In this document: one piece after another, positions 35,006 to 43,741 of the stretch | How the letters are laid out: each line of letters starts with the position of its first letter | How positions within the stretch are numbered: the first letter of the stretch is position 1 | Made by a program: the position numbers and the translations under genes | Origin: Longimycelium tulufanense | GTDB taxonomy: Bacteria; Actinomycetota; Actinomycetes; Mycobacteriales; Pseudonocardiaceae | Direction: 5' to 3' | DNA length: 64,000 nt | Assembly: GCF_014645795.1 (NCBI RefSeq) | Contig: NZ_BMMK01000014.1 | Coordinates: 62,001 to 126,000 of the forward strand | Notes under the pieces: generated by a model | The model's database searches: none | Seen by the model: only the letters and a program-made list of their open reading frames with translations | Told to the model about the DNA's origin: nothing

Positions 35006-35813
35006 CCTGCACCACCAGCTTCCGCTCGGCGGAGCGCTGTACGAGACGACCCGCGAGAAGGAGCAGCACTGCCCACAGCAGCTGGTGCCCGACAGCCGGG
35101 AGGGGCGAACCACGCTCCACGAACACGTCGAGGGAGTCCTGCATGAGCGCGGGGAACGGCGTCCACCAGAGGATGGTTCGGATGCCTTCGGGGAAGAAGT
35201 GCAGCGGGATGACCAGGCCGGCGAGCAGGCCGGAGGCGACCCCGTAGATGCTGATCAACCCGCGCGACTCCACGAGCCAGAACGCACTGAGGTTCAACAG
35301 GTAGCGAATACCGAAGCTGACCATCACGGCCAGCAGCAGGCTCACCGCGAACCAGCCCCAGGTGCTGAGCCGTTGCGGCCAACGGAACGGGAAGAACAGC
35401 ACCCCGAAGGCTACCGGCGGCACCATACGGGTGACGAGGTGGTAGCCGAACCGGCCCAGGTCACCGGCCAGCTCGGCGAGCTGGAAATCCCACGGCCGCC
35501 CCAGATCGATGGCGATGTCGCCCGACCGCACCCGCTCGGCGACATGAAATCCGCTCCACATCGAGACGGTCGCGATCATGCCCTGCCCCAGCCAGACGTA
35601 GGTGACGGCCGCCGCCGCGTCGTAGCCCGCGACCCGGGGCCGCTCGCCGATCACCGCCAGGAGCAGGCCGACCCTCATCAGACCGAACACGACGTTCGTG
35701 CTCAGCCCGGCGAGCATCGCGGCCCGGTAGGCGGAGTAGCGGCGGAAGCCGGCGAGGACCAGACGTGGATAACAGTGGGCGCGGTTGATCAGCCCCCAGG
35801 GATCGGCGCGCAC
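34998..35813 (-). CDS. ABC-2 type permease 1 (COG4587-like)
   Basis: A 271-residue permease with six hydrophobic segments and the matching loop RSGDIAIDLGRPWDFQLAEL. It is the first gene of the exporter operon permease-permease-ATPase, with start GTG 35813. The substrate is unknown; related systems export small hydrophobic molecules or drugs. Confidence 0.88.
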   Translation of the reverse strand: MRADPWGLINRAHCYPRLVLAGFRRYSAYRAAMLAGLSTNVVFGLMRVGLLLAVIGERPRVAGYDAAAAVTYVWLGQGMIATVSMWSGFHVAERVRSGDIAIDLGRPWDFQLAELAGDLGRFGYHLVTRMVPPVAFGVLFFPFRWPQRLSTWGWFAVSLLLAVMVSFGIRYLLNLSAFWLVESRGLISIYGVASGLLAGLVIPLHFFPEGIRTILWWTPFPALMQDSLDVFVERGSPLPAVGHQLLWAVLLLLAGRLVQRSAERKLVVQGG

Positions 35814-35894
35814 GTCGTTCCACGTTACGCGGTGGTGCAGCAGGTTTCGCCGGCAAGAAGGGGATTCAGCCGGATTATGAGGATCTTTCGGGGG

Positions 35895-36992
35895 CTACGT
35901 GGTGGCCGTTGCTGCCTTGCGGGCCATGAGGGTGCGGAAGGTGCGGGAGATCCAGCGGTAGGCCGGCTGCTCCACGAACCTGGTCAGCGCCCAGCCGAGG
36001 ACGATCGCCGAGCAGACCGTTGCCACCACCCAGACCCAGGAGGGGAAACCGAGGTCGGTCAGCCGGCGGGCGATGACGTAACCGATGTGTTGGTGCACCA
36101 GGTAGATGCCGTAGGAGATGCCGGCGATCCACTTGACGGCACGGACGAGCACCTCGGGAAGGAAACGCCAGTCGGGCCCGCGCGCGGCCAGGCAGATCAG
36201 CCCGAGCATGATCGCGAACGCGCCCACGGAGTCGCCCGCGGGCGGCTGCTCGTGCAGGGCGATCAGCGTCAGGCCGAGGAGCGCGAAGAGATGGGCGAAG
36301 CGCAACTCGCGGTTGGACCACCGCCAGATCGCGATCCCGGCCACGAACAGGTGCGCGCGGTGCAGGCCGGTGTGCTCCACGAGCGCCACCAGCCAGCTCG
36401 ACGGCTCTTCGTGGGCGAGGTAGGTCACCCGCAGGAAGAGCGGGACCAGGATCACGGCGTACAGGATGGGGAGGGAGGGGAGCCGGCCCCGGGAACGCAG
36501 GTGCCAGAGCACGGCGAGCGCGGTGAACCCGGCGACCTGGACGGGCAACGTCCAGAAGGAGCCGTCGACGTAGCGGATGTGCTCGGACCAGGGCTGGATC
36601 AGCAGGATGTTGCCGACCAGGTCGACCACGGACGGCCGGATCGGCCAGTCCGCCGGGGCGAACACCCGCACGAAGGTGAACACCAGGAACACGGCCGCGA
36701 CGTAGGCTGGCAGCAGGCGGGCCATCCGGCGCAACCACCACTGGAGGCTGGTGTACCGGCTCAGCGTCATGCCCGCGAAGTAGGCGGAGATCACCAGCAG
36801 GGTGGACGCGCCGAACTGGTAGGTGCTCTCGAACGGCGGTGCCGCGATACCGAGCGGCTCGTTCGGCCCGACGAACGTGAGGTGGTGTACGAGAACGGCG
36901 AACACCGCAACGACCCGCACCAGGTCCCAGCTGAACCGGCGCGAGGACCGCTTCCTGGTTCCGGCAGCCGGAACTGACACCCTTGTCGCCAC
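35895..36992 (-). CDS. Acyltransferase 3 family membrane protein
   Basis: A 365-residue protein with about ten hydrophobic segments and the family's N-terminal VRVVAVFAVLVHHL, which contains the conserved His. Later motifs include SGYGIYLVH-like SYGIYLVHQH and FVEQPAYRW. Members O-acylate sugars, peptidoglycan or lipids at the membrane. The acceptor cannot be told from sequence. The GTG start at 36992 has no strong ribosome binding site. It stands alone, close to the ABC exporter on the same strand. Confidence 0.88.
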   Translation of the reverse strand: MATRVSVPAAGTRKRSSRRFSWDLVRVVAVFAVLVHHLTFVGPNEPLGIAAPPFESTYQFGASTLLVISAYFAGMTLSRYTSLQWWLRRMARLLPAYVAAVFLVFTFVRVFAPADWPIRPSVVDLVGNILLIQPWSEHIRYVDGSFWTLPVQVAGFTALAVLWHLRSRGRLPSLPILYAVILVPLFLRVTYLAHEEPSSWLVALVEHTGLHRAHLFVAGIAIWRWSNRELRFAHLFALLGLTLIALHEQPPAGDSVGAFAIMLGLICLAARGPDWRFLPEVLVRAVKWIAGISYGIYLVHQHIGYVIARRLTDLGFPSWVWVVATVCSAIVLGWALTRFVEQPAYRWISRTFRTLMARKAATATT

Positions 36993-37080
36993 AGGGAAAG
37001 CACCTTACTGGCTGAAGGGTCAACCAGGTGTGAGCGGGTCTGGTCGGCTCAGAGCAACATCCGATGGCGGAACGAGTTGG

Positions 37081-37290
37081 TCATCCGGTGGGGTGATGTC
37101 GGTCCAGCCGACCGGACTTGAGGGAGGAGACGAAGGAGGACCACGCGGACCGGGATAACAGGAGTACTGGACCGGTTGACTCCTTACTGTCCCGGACGGC
37201 GGTGGCCGGGCACAAGTTGGCTACCTCGACGCACTCGCCGCCGCTCTGGCTGTGGCTGCTCTTCCGCCATAAGCCGGGAAGATCACTCAC
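37081..37290 (-). CDS. DUF397 protein
   Basis: A 69-residue protein with the family motifs WRKSSHSQSGGECVEVA and AVRDSKESTGPVLLLSRSAW. DUF397 proteins nearly always follow an XRE/DUF5753 regulator in actinobacteria and behave like the partner of that regulator, in Scr1/Scr2-type pairs. Here the gene is intact although the regulator is broken. The GTG start overlaps the regulator's stop by eight bases and follows GAGAGGCTGAGCC. Confidence 0.9.
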   Translation of the reverse strand: MSDLPGLWRKSSHSQSGGECVEVANLCPATAVRDSKESTGPVLLLSRSAWSSFVSSLKSGRLDRHHPTG

Positions 37291-38064
37291 GGCTCAGCCT
37301 CTCTAGGTCGTCTATCACGGACTCCAGGAAGCGTGCAGAGTCCCGTGGGCTCAGCGCAGCAGCTCGAAGATCGTCGTAGACCATCCCGAGCTGGTACACA
37401 GCAGCCACATCTTCCAGCACGTGTCCGCCCTCCAGATAGGCGACGTCGTGAGTGATCCCGTCGGGGAAGCTGAGCAGTGTGATGGGACCCGACATCGCTG
37501 GGTGTGCTCCGGCCTCGTAGGGAAGGATCTGCACCTTCACATTGGGCAACTCCATGAGTTTCAGGATGTGCTGGAGCTGGTCCCTCATCGCGATCGGTCC
37601 GCTCACCAGTCGGCGGACCGCGGCTTCACCGATGACCGCCCAGTACTCGAGCGGCGGTGCCGCGGTGAGTCGGTCCTGGCGCTGCATCCGTGCGGCGACC
37701 TGCTTATCCACTCCGCTGACCGGTGCCAGGTGGCGGGCACTGAAGTGAATCGAGGTCGCGTATCGCTCGGTCTGCAGCAGCCCGGGTATCAACTCCGGCT
37801 GGAAGCTGCGGACGGAGCAGGCGTCCGACTCGAGAGAGATGTACATCCGGAACCACTCCGGAATGCCGTAGGTGGACCACCAGCCACGCCGGTTGGTGTT
37901 CCTGCGTAGCTCCTCGGCGATCCTGCGGGCGTCCGGCGGGGCGTCGTAGAAGTCAAGGAGCTTGTTAGCTCGGCCTTCTTGATGGCGTAGTAGCCATGCT
38001 CAATCCTGCTGATCTTGGCCGCTGAGCAGTCCAAAACTGAGGCCGCTTCGTGTTGGCTCGAAGG
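37283..38064 (-). pseudogene. Frameshifted and 5'-truncated XRE/DUF5753 regulator
   Basis: The DUF5753 part is complete: WFRMYISLESDACSVRSFQP, ELIPGLLQTERYA and onward. Upstream of it the reading GWWSTYGIPEWF continues to LLDFYDAPPDARRI. The HTH part (EAASVLDCSAAKISRIEHG, YYAIKKAELT) is in a different frame. One missing A near 37961-37967 (ACAAGC for ACAAAGC) explains the shift. Before the HTH there is an in-frame TGA at 38065-38067, and the expected first 20-30 codons are absent. An internal ATG at 37846 could still yield the C-terminal domain alone, without DNA binding. Confidence 0.8.
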
Positions 38065-38503
38065 TCATTCGATCGGGCGATGTGGTGTGGGCGTGGCGGC
38101 CGGACGCTGGTGGCCGGTTGGGTCGCGTCGCCGGTTTCGGTGTCACGTGCGTTCTCGTGCACTGAAACGCTGTCGCCCGCGTCGCGCGTGTGCGACCCGA
38201 GGACCTTCGAGTCGTGATTGCGAGCGAGTCATGAGTTTGCGCCCACCCAGGGGCTGCGCCTACGAAGCTATCCCTGCCAGCCGCTACGAACTCCAGCAAG
38301 CACGCCGCAACTGCGAGTCATGGCTCGTTGGTCGCTGCGACTGGAACTGCCTCTGCTGCGTCCGTGAAGGCTACGCAGTCGGGGAACGTATCCTCCGCAT
38401 ATCCCGGCTCGTCGACGAGGACGAGTACGCCAAGTGCTCGTTCCCCGCCTAAGCCCTTATCCCTCGCAGTGCGTTCCTCGATCCAAGTTCACCGACGTGA
38501 TTC
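38065..38503. other. Non-coding or decayed stretch
   Basis: I see no supported gene. A plus-strand frame of about 145 codons crosses here, but it is antisense to the HTH remnant and has no recognisable domain. The 5' part of the XRE gene seems to have been lost here. Confidence 0.4.
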
Positions 38504-39310
38504 TCAGGCGAACGTCAGCAGGTCGAAGCCCAGCCAGGGCAAGGCACCCGCGTGCTGCAGTGCCGCAGCGGACAGCCAGACCGCCAGCAACGTCAATCCA
38601 GGCAACACAAGGGAAAGCTCGACCGCGCCACCGGTCCGCATCCGCATCACCTTGGGCGGTGCCACCGGATACCAGGTGCGGCCACCAATCGGAATTGGCC
38701 ACAGCATGGGGCAACCCTGCTCGGTGATGGCATCGCCGAGGTAGTGCGCGAAACACCCAATCATGACCGCGATACCCGCCGCCGCGGCGTTCTCCGGCGC
38801 TGCCACGACCCACTTCATGCACAGCAACGTGAGCGCACCCGAGGTGACGATGATGGCAAGCGCATCTCGTTTCGGGCACCAGTTGTTCAGCAGTCCACGC
38901 ACCGCGAGGCCACAGAACACGAACATCAACACCGGCAACGCGAAACGGTTACCCGCCTGTACGATCGCCGTCGTCACCAAGCCGGCAAGGACAGCGAACA
39001 CCACCGTATGTGTGAGTCCTCGGTGCCCGCCGTCGCGATCTGTGTCCTTACTCGTCTTGGTGGCCCGGTAGGTCCATGAACTCACCGTGTTGGCAATCTT
39101 GGAGAATGCCAGGCTGAACGCGCCGAACGTGCGCGCCACCGTCGACTGTGGGTGGTCGATGTCCGGCAACAAGGCCGCTCCCGACGCCAACGTCGCCCCG
39201 AGCACCCACGCCTGCGGCGTGAGCTGGCCGATCGCGTGGTTGCTGGCGATGGCGGTCACCCCCGCCCAGCAAGCCAGCCCGCTGATGGCATGAGTCGGAC
39301 CCGTCGACAT
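38504..39310 (-). CDS. DUF457/YdjM-type membrane metal-dependent hydrolase
   Basis: A 268-residue protein with an N-terminal THAISGLACWAG motif, LLPDIDHPQS, GGHRGLTHTVVF and HYLGDAITEQGCP, all carrying the metal-ligand His/Asp pattern of the LexA-regulated YdjM family. Five to six hydrophobic segments are present. The cellular substrate is unknown. The ATG at 39310 follows GGGGGAA; an ATG 21 bases upstream has a poorer site. Confidence 0.82.
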   Translation of the reverse strand: MSTGPTHAISGLACWAGVTAIASNHAIGQLTPQAWVLGATLASGAALLPDIDHPQSTVARTFGAFSLAFSKIANTVSSWTYRATKTSKDTDRDGGHRGLTHTVVFAVLAGLVTTAIVQAGNRFALPVLMFVFCGLAVRGLLNNWCPKRDALAIIVTSGALTLLCMKWVVAAPENAAAAGIAVMIGCFAHYLGDAITEQGCPMLWPIPIGGRTWYPVAPPKVMRMRTGGAVELSLVLPGLTLLAVWLSAAALQHAGALPWLGFDLLTFA

Positions 39311-39473
39311 CGTTCCCCCGATCGTGATCATCCGATTCGGGGAGGGTACCGATCATGATCAGCGAGGGGGAAATGGTCGGGTTCGCGTGCCCAGTGGCTC
39401 GGCTCGGTGCCGTGCACAGGGTGCTTGGTGCCGGGTGGTCCCGGCAGTGCGGTTCGAGGTGTTGTGTTGCCCG

Positions 39474-40844
39474 TCACTCCGTCCGGTACTTGGCGCCGGG
39501 GTGGTTGTCCGGAAGCCGCCGGACACCCGGGCCGTAGATCGTCTCGCGCAGTGTGCTGCCCTCGTACTCGGTCCACACCCGGCCACGTCGCTGCAACTCG
39601 GGCACCACCAGCTCGACGAGGTCGACGAACGTGCCCGGCGTCACGGCGTAGGCCAGGTTGAAGCCGTCCACGTCCGCCTCGTCGACCCAGCGCTCCAGCT
39701 CGTCGGCGACGGTGGTCGGCGAGCCCACGATCACCGGGCCGAGCCCACCGATACCCACCCACTCGGCGATCGCCTGGGGCGTCCACTCCCGCCACGGGTC
39801 GGCCTTGGAAAACGCCTCGACGGCCGACTGGATGGCATCGGTGTGCAGCAACTTCAACGGCTGGTCAGGGGCATACGCCGAGAAGTCGATCCCGCTCCAG
39901 CCGCCGTAGAGCGCCAGCGCACCCTCGAAGCTGATGTGTTCCTGGTACGACTTCAGCTTGGCTCGGGCGTCCGCGTCCGTGTCACCGGTGACGACCGTGG
40001 CCAACGCGAAGATCTTCACGTCGTACGGGTCGCGGCCCTGCTCCGCAACCTGCCGGCGGATGTTGTCGATGATGGGACGTAGCACCTCCGTACGGGTGCC
40101 CATGATGAAGATGGCTTCGGCGTGCCGCGCGGCGAACTCCTGACCGCGCTTGGACGCCCCCGCCTGGTACAGCACCGGCGTCCGCTGCGGCGACGGTGCG
40201 CACAGGAAGTTCCCGGGGACGCGGAAGTACTTCCCGTCGTGATCGATGTCGCGGACCTTCGTGGGATCCACGTAGATGCCGCGCTCCCGGTCGTGGACGA
40301 CCGCGTCCTCGGCCCACGACGACTCCCACAGCTTGTAGCAGACCTCCAGGAACTCATCGGCGATGTCGTACCGCTCGTCGTGCGAGATCTGGTTGGTCAG
40401 GCCCAGGTTGCGGGCCGCACTCTCCAAGTAGGACGTCACGATGTTCCACGCGACCCGACCCTTGGTGAGGTGGTCCAGGGTGGTCAGCTTGCGGGCGAGA
40501 GCGTAGGGCTGCTCATAGGTGAGCGAGACCGTGACGCCGAAACCCAGGTGCTCGGTCACCGCGGACATCGCCGATACCGTGAGCAGCGGATCCTGGACAG
40601 GCACTTGCACAGCCTGCTGTACGGCCGCGTCCCTGCTGTCCTCGAACACGTCGTAGACGCCGAGCACGTCGGCCAGGAACAGCGAGTCGAACTTTCCTCG
40701 TTCGAGTAGTTGGGCCAGCTCGGTCCAGTAGTCGAGGTCGGCGTACCGGTGGGATTGGTCGTCAGGGTGACGCCACAGCCCGGGGGACAGGTGCCCGGCG
40801 CAGCTCATGTCGAATGCGTTGAGTCGGATCCGTCGCGTGGACAC
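39474..40844 (-). CDS. FMN-dependent monooxygenase, NtaA/SnaA/DszA family
   Basis: A 456-residue luciferase-like flavin monooxygenase. The family motifs are FDMSCAGHLSPGLWRHPDD, FLADVLGVYDVF, EHLGFGVTVSLTYEQPYALA, GRVAWNIVTSYLESAARN and YQAGASKRGQEFAARHAEAI. DszA and SoxA members open sulfones using FMNH2 from a separate reductase. With the two downstream-encoded partner types in the same operon it probably releases sulfite from sulfones or sulfonates. The start is GTG 40844, with AAGGAG eight bases upstream. The frame is open further upstream, but that part overlaps the next gene. It is the last gene of the operon. Confidence 0.9.
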   Translation of the reverse strand: MSTRRIRLNAFDMSCAGHLSPGLWRHPDDQSHRYADLDYWTELAQLLERGKFDSLFLADVLGVYDVFEDSRDAAVQQAVQVPVQDPLLTVSAMSAVTEHLGFGVTVSLTYEQPYALARKLTTLDHLTKGRVAWNIVTSYLESAARNLGLTNQISHDERYDIADEFLEVCYKLWESSWAEDAVVHDRERGIYVDPTKVRDIDHDGKYFRVPGNFLCAPSPQRTPVLYQAGASKRGQEFAARHAEAIFIMGTRTEVLRPIIDNIRRQVAEQGRDPYDVKIFALATVVTGDTDADARAKLKSYQEHISFEGALALYGGWSGIDFSAYAPDQPLKLLHTDAIQSAVEAFSKADPWREWTPQAIAEWVGIGGLGPVIVGSPTTVADELERWVDEADVDGFNLAYAVTPGTFVDLVELVVPELQRRGRVWTEYEGSTLRETIYGPGVRRLPDNHPGAKYRTE

Positions 40845-40864
40845 AGCGGTTTCTCCTTGCAAGA

Positions 40865-42043
40865 TCAGGTGTAGAGCGTGTACGGCGGATGGGCGCCGGT
40901 CAGGAAGTGGTCGCCAACCTCCCGGAGCTTGTAGGCGACCGGGTCGTGCAGCGTGTGCGTGCGTACGTTCCGCCAGAACCGATCCAGTCCGTATTTCGAC
41001 GCGGTGGAGCGGGCGCCGGTGACCTCGAAGACTCGCGAGGTGACATCGAGCGCCGTTCTTGTGGCGGCGACTTTGGCGGCGGCGATGAGGGTCGCGATCT
41101 CGCCGCGTTCCTCGCCCGTCAGGGCCTCGCGCCGGTCGTGCAGTGCGGGATCGATGGCGTTGATGGCCTGGTCGGCCAGGGCTCGCGCGGCCTTGGTCGC
41201 CGTGACCAGCTCGCCGTAGGTGCCGAGCACATAAGGGTCCCTGGTCGCCGAGTCGACGCCGCTGAGCAGCCATGGCCGGCTCCTGGACACGGTGTACTCC
41301 CGCGCGGTGGCCAGCGCACCCTCGGCAATGCCCAGGTAGAACTGCACGAAGACGAGCTGGATCGTGGGAGTCACCAGGGAGGCGAAGGGCGATAGGTTGT
41401 CGTACGAGCCAAGCACGTCGTCAGGGCTGACGACGACGTTGATGAACTCGGTGCTGCCGCTGGCGGACAGCCGTTGACCGATGTTGTCCCAGTCGTCGGG
41501 GCGATTCACGCCCTTCTGCGCCGGATCGACGATGAGCGCGACGTGCTCGTCGGTGTCGGGCCGGAGCGCACCGACGACGATCCGATCGCCCACCCGGGCG
41601 CCGGTGGTGAAGCTCTTGCGGCCGTTGAGGATGAAGTGGTCGCCGCGCGGGGTGAGCGTGGGGTCGTCGTCACGAGGGTTGAACGCCCCGCCCCAGAGCC
41701 AGTTTCCGGCCGCGGACTGGCGTTCGAGCCGCTCCTGGGCCTCCGCCGAGCCGAAGAAACGGGGGTTCCAGGACAACAGGTAGTGGTAGCCGATGAGCTG
41801 GCCGATCGAACCGTCGGCGATCGCGATCTCGCGGATCACCTGGTAGGCGGTGCGCCATCGGGCGCCGCCACCACCGCGTTCGGTGGGAATGAGCAGGTTG
41901 AGCAGGCCGGCGTCCCGCAGTTTCCGGGCCTCGCCGAACGGTGCCTCGTTCGCGCGGTCCCGCTCCACCGAGTCGATCTTGAGGTCCTCGGCGACCCGCC
42001 GGGCCGCCTTGATCCAGTCGTCGTCCACGAGCAGGTCGGGCAT
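40865..42043 (-). CDS. Acyl-CoA-dehydrogenase-like flavin monooxygenase, DszC type
   Basis: A 392-residue protein of the acyl-CoA dehydrogenase fold related to DszC (dibenzothiophene monooxygenase). Motifs are IPTERGGGGARWRTAYQVIR, GYHYLLSWNPRFFG, LWGGAFNPRDDDP, GRKSFTTGARVGDRIVVGAL and a C-terminal RFWRNVRTHTLHDPVAYKL. It oxygenates organosulfur or nitrogen compounds using reduced flavin. It lies between the SfnB-like and DszA-like genes, with gaps of 50 and 20 bases on the same strand. Confidence 0.88.
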   Translation of the reverse strand: MPDLLVDDDWIKAARRVAEDLKIDSVERDRANEAPFGEARKLRDAGLLNLLIPTERGGGGARWRTAYQVIREIAIADGSIGQLIGYHYLLSWNPRFFGSAEAQERLERQSAAGNWLWGGAFNPRDDDPTLTPRGDHFILNGRKSFTTGARVGDRIVVGALRPDTDEHVALIVDPAQKGVNRPDDWDNIGQRLSASGSTEFINVVVSPDDVLGSYDNLSPFASLVTPTIQLVFVQFYLGIAEGALATAREYTVSRSRPWLLSGVDSATRDPYVLGTYGELVTATKAARALADQAINAIDPALHDRREALTGEERGEIATLIAAAKVAATRTALDVTSRVFEVTGARSTASKYGLDRFWRNVRTHTLHDPVAYKLREVGDHFLTGAHPPYTLYT

Positions 42044-42093
42044 GGGAACGCTCCAGGGTGGTGAAAAGGGGCTGTGGGGGCTGAGAAGTGGGG

Positions 42094-43299
42094 TCAGACG
42101 ATGCCGTTCGGCGGGGGCGCGACGCCGTTCAGCGCGTGGTTGCCGATGTGCTGGACCTTCCAGCGCCGCGGGTCGTGCAGCGTGTGGGTCCGGGCGTTGC
42201 GCCAGTGCCGGTCGAGGTTGTGGTCGCGCAGCGCGGACCTGGTGCCTGCCAGCGCGAACACGTCGGTGGAGACCGTGATGGCGGCGGTGTCACCTTGGGC
42301 GCGGGCTGCCGCCACGGCGACCGACGCCTCGGCGGCCAGCTCGGCCAGGCGGTCGCCGGTAACACCTGACCGGAACGCGGCTCTGGCTTCGTCCAGCGCC
42401 CGGCCGGCCCGTTCCAGGAGTGCTTCGGCGGCGCGGACGAGCAGCGCCAGCTCGCCGAACCGCTGGATCACCAGGGGTTCCTCGGCGGCACGCTGGACAC
42501 CCGACTCCCACCACGGGCGCGACGACGTACGGATGAACTCCCCGCCCTCGGTGAGCGCTCCGCCCGCGATGCCCACGTCGATGGCGGCGTGGATGTACTG
42601 GCCGAACGCGCCGAAGATCTCGGAGCGTTGGAAGGTTCGGTAGTGCGGCACCACGTGCTCGTCCGGCACGTGCACGTTGTCCAGGAGGACGGTTCCGCTC
42701 GCCGTGGTGCGCTGACCGATACCGTTCCAGTCGTCGATGACGGCCACACCCGCGGTGTCCGACTGGACGTAGGCGACGAACACCCGGTTCTCCGAGTCGG
42801 TGACGAACACCGGGATCCAGTGCGCGAACAGCGCGCCCGTCGAGTAGTTCTTGGTGCCGTTGAGCCGGTAGCCGCCCGCGGAGTCCGGGGTCAGCTTCGT
42901 CCGGAACTCGTTGGCGTGCCGGGCGCCGGCTTCGGCCAGGGCATTGCCGAACCGCTTACCGGCCAGGACCTCTTTGTAGAAGAACGCCTGTTGCTCCGGT
43001 GCGCCGTTCTCCCGGAGCACCTCGACGAAGAAGAAGTGGTTCTGCGGGATCTGGCCGATGTTCGGGTCGGCGGCCGACAGCAGTCTGATCACCTCGCCCA
43101 GGGCGCGTGCCGAGACCTCCGCCCCGCCGTGCTCCCTGGGCACGGTGATGGCAAGGAGGCCGCTGGTGGACAGCTCGTCGAGCTCCGTGACCGGGAGAAC
43201 CCGCTCGGCGTCGCGGTGGGCGGCGCGCTTCGCGAACTGGTTGGCCAGGGAGCGGGCGGTCTCGATTGCTTCGTCGTCGCTGGTGATGACATGTGCCAT
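42094..43299 (-). CDS. SfnB-family sulfur-acquisition oxidoreductase
   Basis: A 401-residue acyl-CoA-dehydrogenase-fold protein. It begins MAHVITSDDEAIETARSLAN and contains the typical LLSAADPNIGQIPQNHFFFV and a C-terminal RHWRNARTHTLHDPRRWK, which fit the SfnB family linked to growth on alternative sulfur sources. ATG 43299 follows GCGAGG and matches the family start; an ATG 30 bases upstream is less likely. It is the first structural gene of the operon, 130 bases after the leader peptide. Confidence 0.9.
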   Translation of the reverse strand: MAHVITSDDEAIETARSLANQFAKRAAHRDAERVLPVTELDELSTSGLLAITVPREHGGAEVSARALGEVIRLLSAADPNIGQIPQNHFFFVEVLRENGAPEQQAFFYKEVLAGKRFGNALAEAGARHANEFRTKLTPDSAGGYRLNGTKNYSTGALFAHWIPVFVTDSENRVFVAYVQSDTAGVAVIDDWNGIGQRTTASGTVLLDNVHVPDEHVVPHYRTFQRSEIFGAFGQYIHAAIDVGIAGGALTEGGEFIRTSSRPWWESGVQRAAEEPLVIQRFGELALLVRAAEALLERAGRALDEARAAFRSGVTGDRLAELAAEASVAVAAARAQGDTAAITVSTDVFALAGTRSALRDHNLDRHWRNARTHTLHDPRRWKVQHIGNHALNGVAPPPNGIV

Positions 43300-43322
43300 G
43301 ACGGACCTCGCTGGACGCGGGA

Positions 43323-43375
43323 GAGACACGGAGAGGACACGGAGAAGGCACGGCGGAGATGCGGAGAAGGCCGCA
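43323..43375 (+). repeat. Short tandem repeats of ACGGAGA type in the operon leader
   Basis: Units of roughly nine to twelve bases (ACACGGAGAGG, ACACGGAGAAGG, ATGCGGAGAAGG) recur four to five times on the plus strand. This makes the minus-strand mRNA between the leader peptide and SfnB start very pyrimidine-rich. Confidence 0.5.
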
Positions 43376-43428
43376 AGAAACGGCGAACAGTCACAAAACG
43401 GACTGCGGGAAGGCGAGATAAGGCTCGC

Positions 43429-43506
43429 TCAGCGGCGACAGATCGCGCTGGCGACACGACAGAAGTCGACGTGCTGCCGCACGCGGAAGTCATCGTGTTG
43501 CGCCAT
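43429..43506 (-). CDS. Sulfur-operon leader peptide
   Basis: A 25-residue peptide reading MAQHDDFRVRQHVDFC then RVASAICRR and stop. It matches the short actinobacterial leader peptides with the RxHVDxxRVxSAxCR pattern found upstream of cysteine and sulfur genes. Such peptides are thought to sense cysteine supply through translation of Cys and Arg codons near the stop. The ATG lies seven bases after a TAGCTT -10, so the transcript is leaderless or nearly so. A rigid position 130 bases upstream of the SfnB-like gene supports an attenuator role. Confidence 0.8.
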   Translation of the reverse strand: MAQHDDFRVRQHVDFCRVASAICRR

Positions 43507-43513
43507 ACGGGCG

Positions 43514-43542
43514 AAGCTAGGCGGCCCTCGCGAGGGGGTCAA
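43514..43542 (-). promoter_or_regulatory. Promoter of the sulfur operon
   Basis: On the minus strand TTGACC (43542-43537) and TAGCTT (43519-43514) are separated by exactly 17 bases. This is one of the best -35/-10 pairs in the window. The predicted transcript start falls on the leader-peptide ATG. Confidence 0.75.
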
Positions 43543-43741
43543 CGTGATGGTCGTGGGGTTCCACATCCTGAGCCGGCCCCGCAGGAGAGGGGTGGGCGAC
43601 GGGGCTGATCGCCGGTCTCGTGGCTCGCGGGGTCCGGTGCTCCGAACCGACGATTGCGTAGATTCCTCGGGAACCACCCGCCGTAGCCAGCGTCATACGG
43701 CAGGATGCCCGTCGAGGTGCACGTCCGGGGGAGAGTGACGT

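Noticed and set aside
38015-38452. 145-codon plus-strand frame
   Set aside because: It overlaps the antisense of the XRE remnant, has Arg/Cys-rich non-protein-like composition and no recognisable domain.
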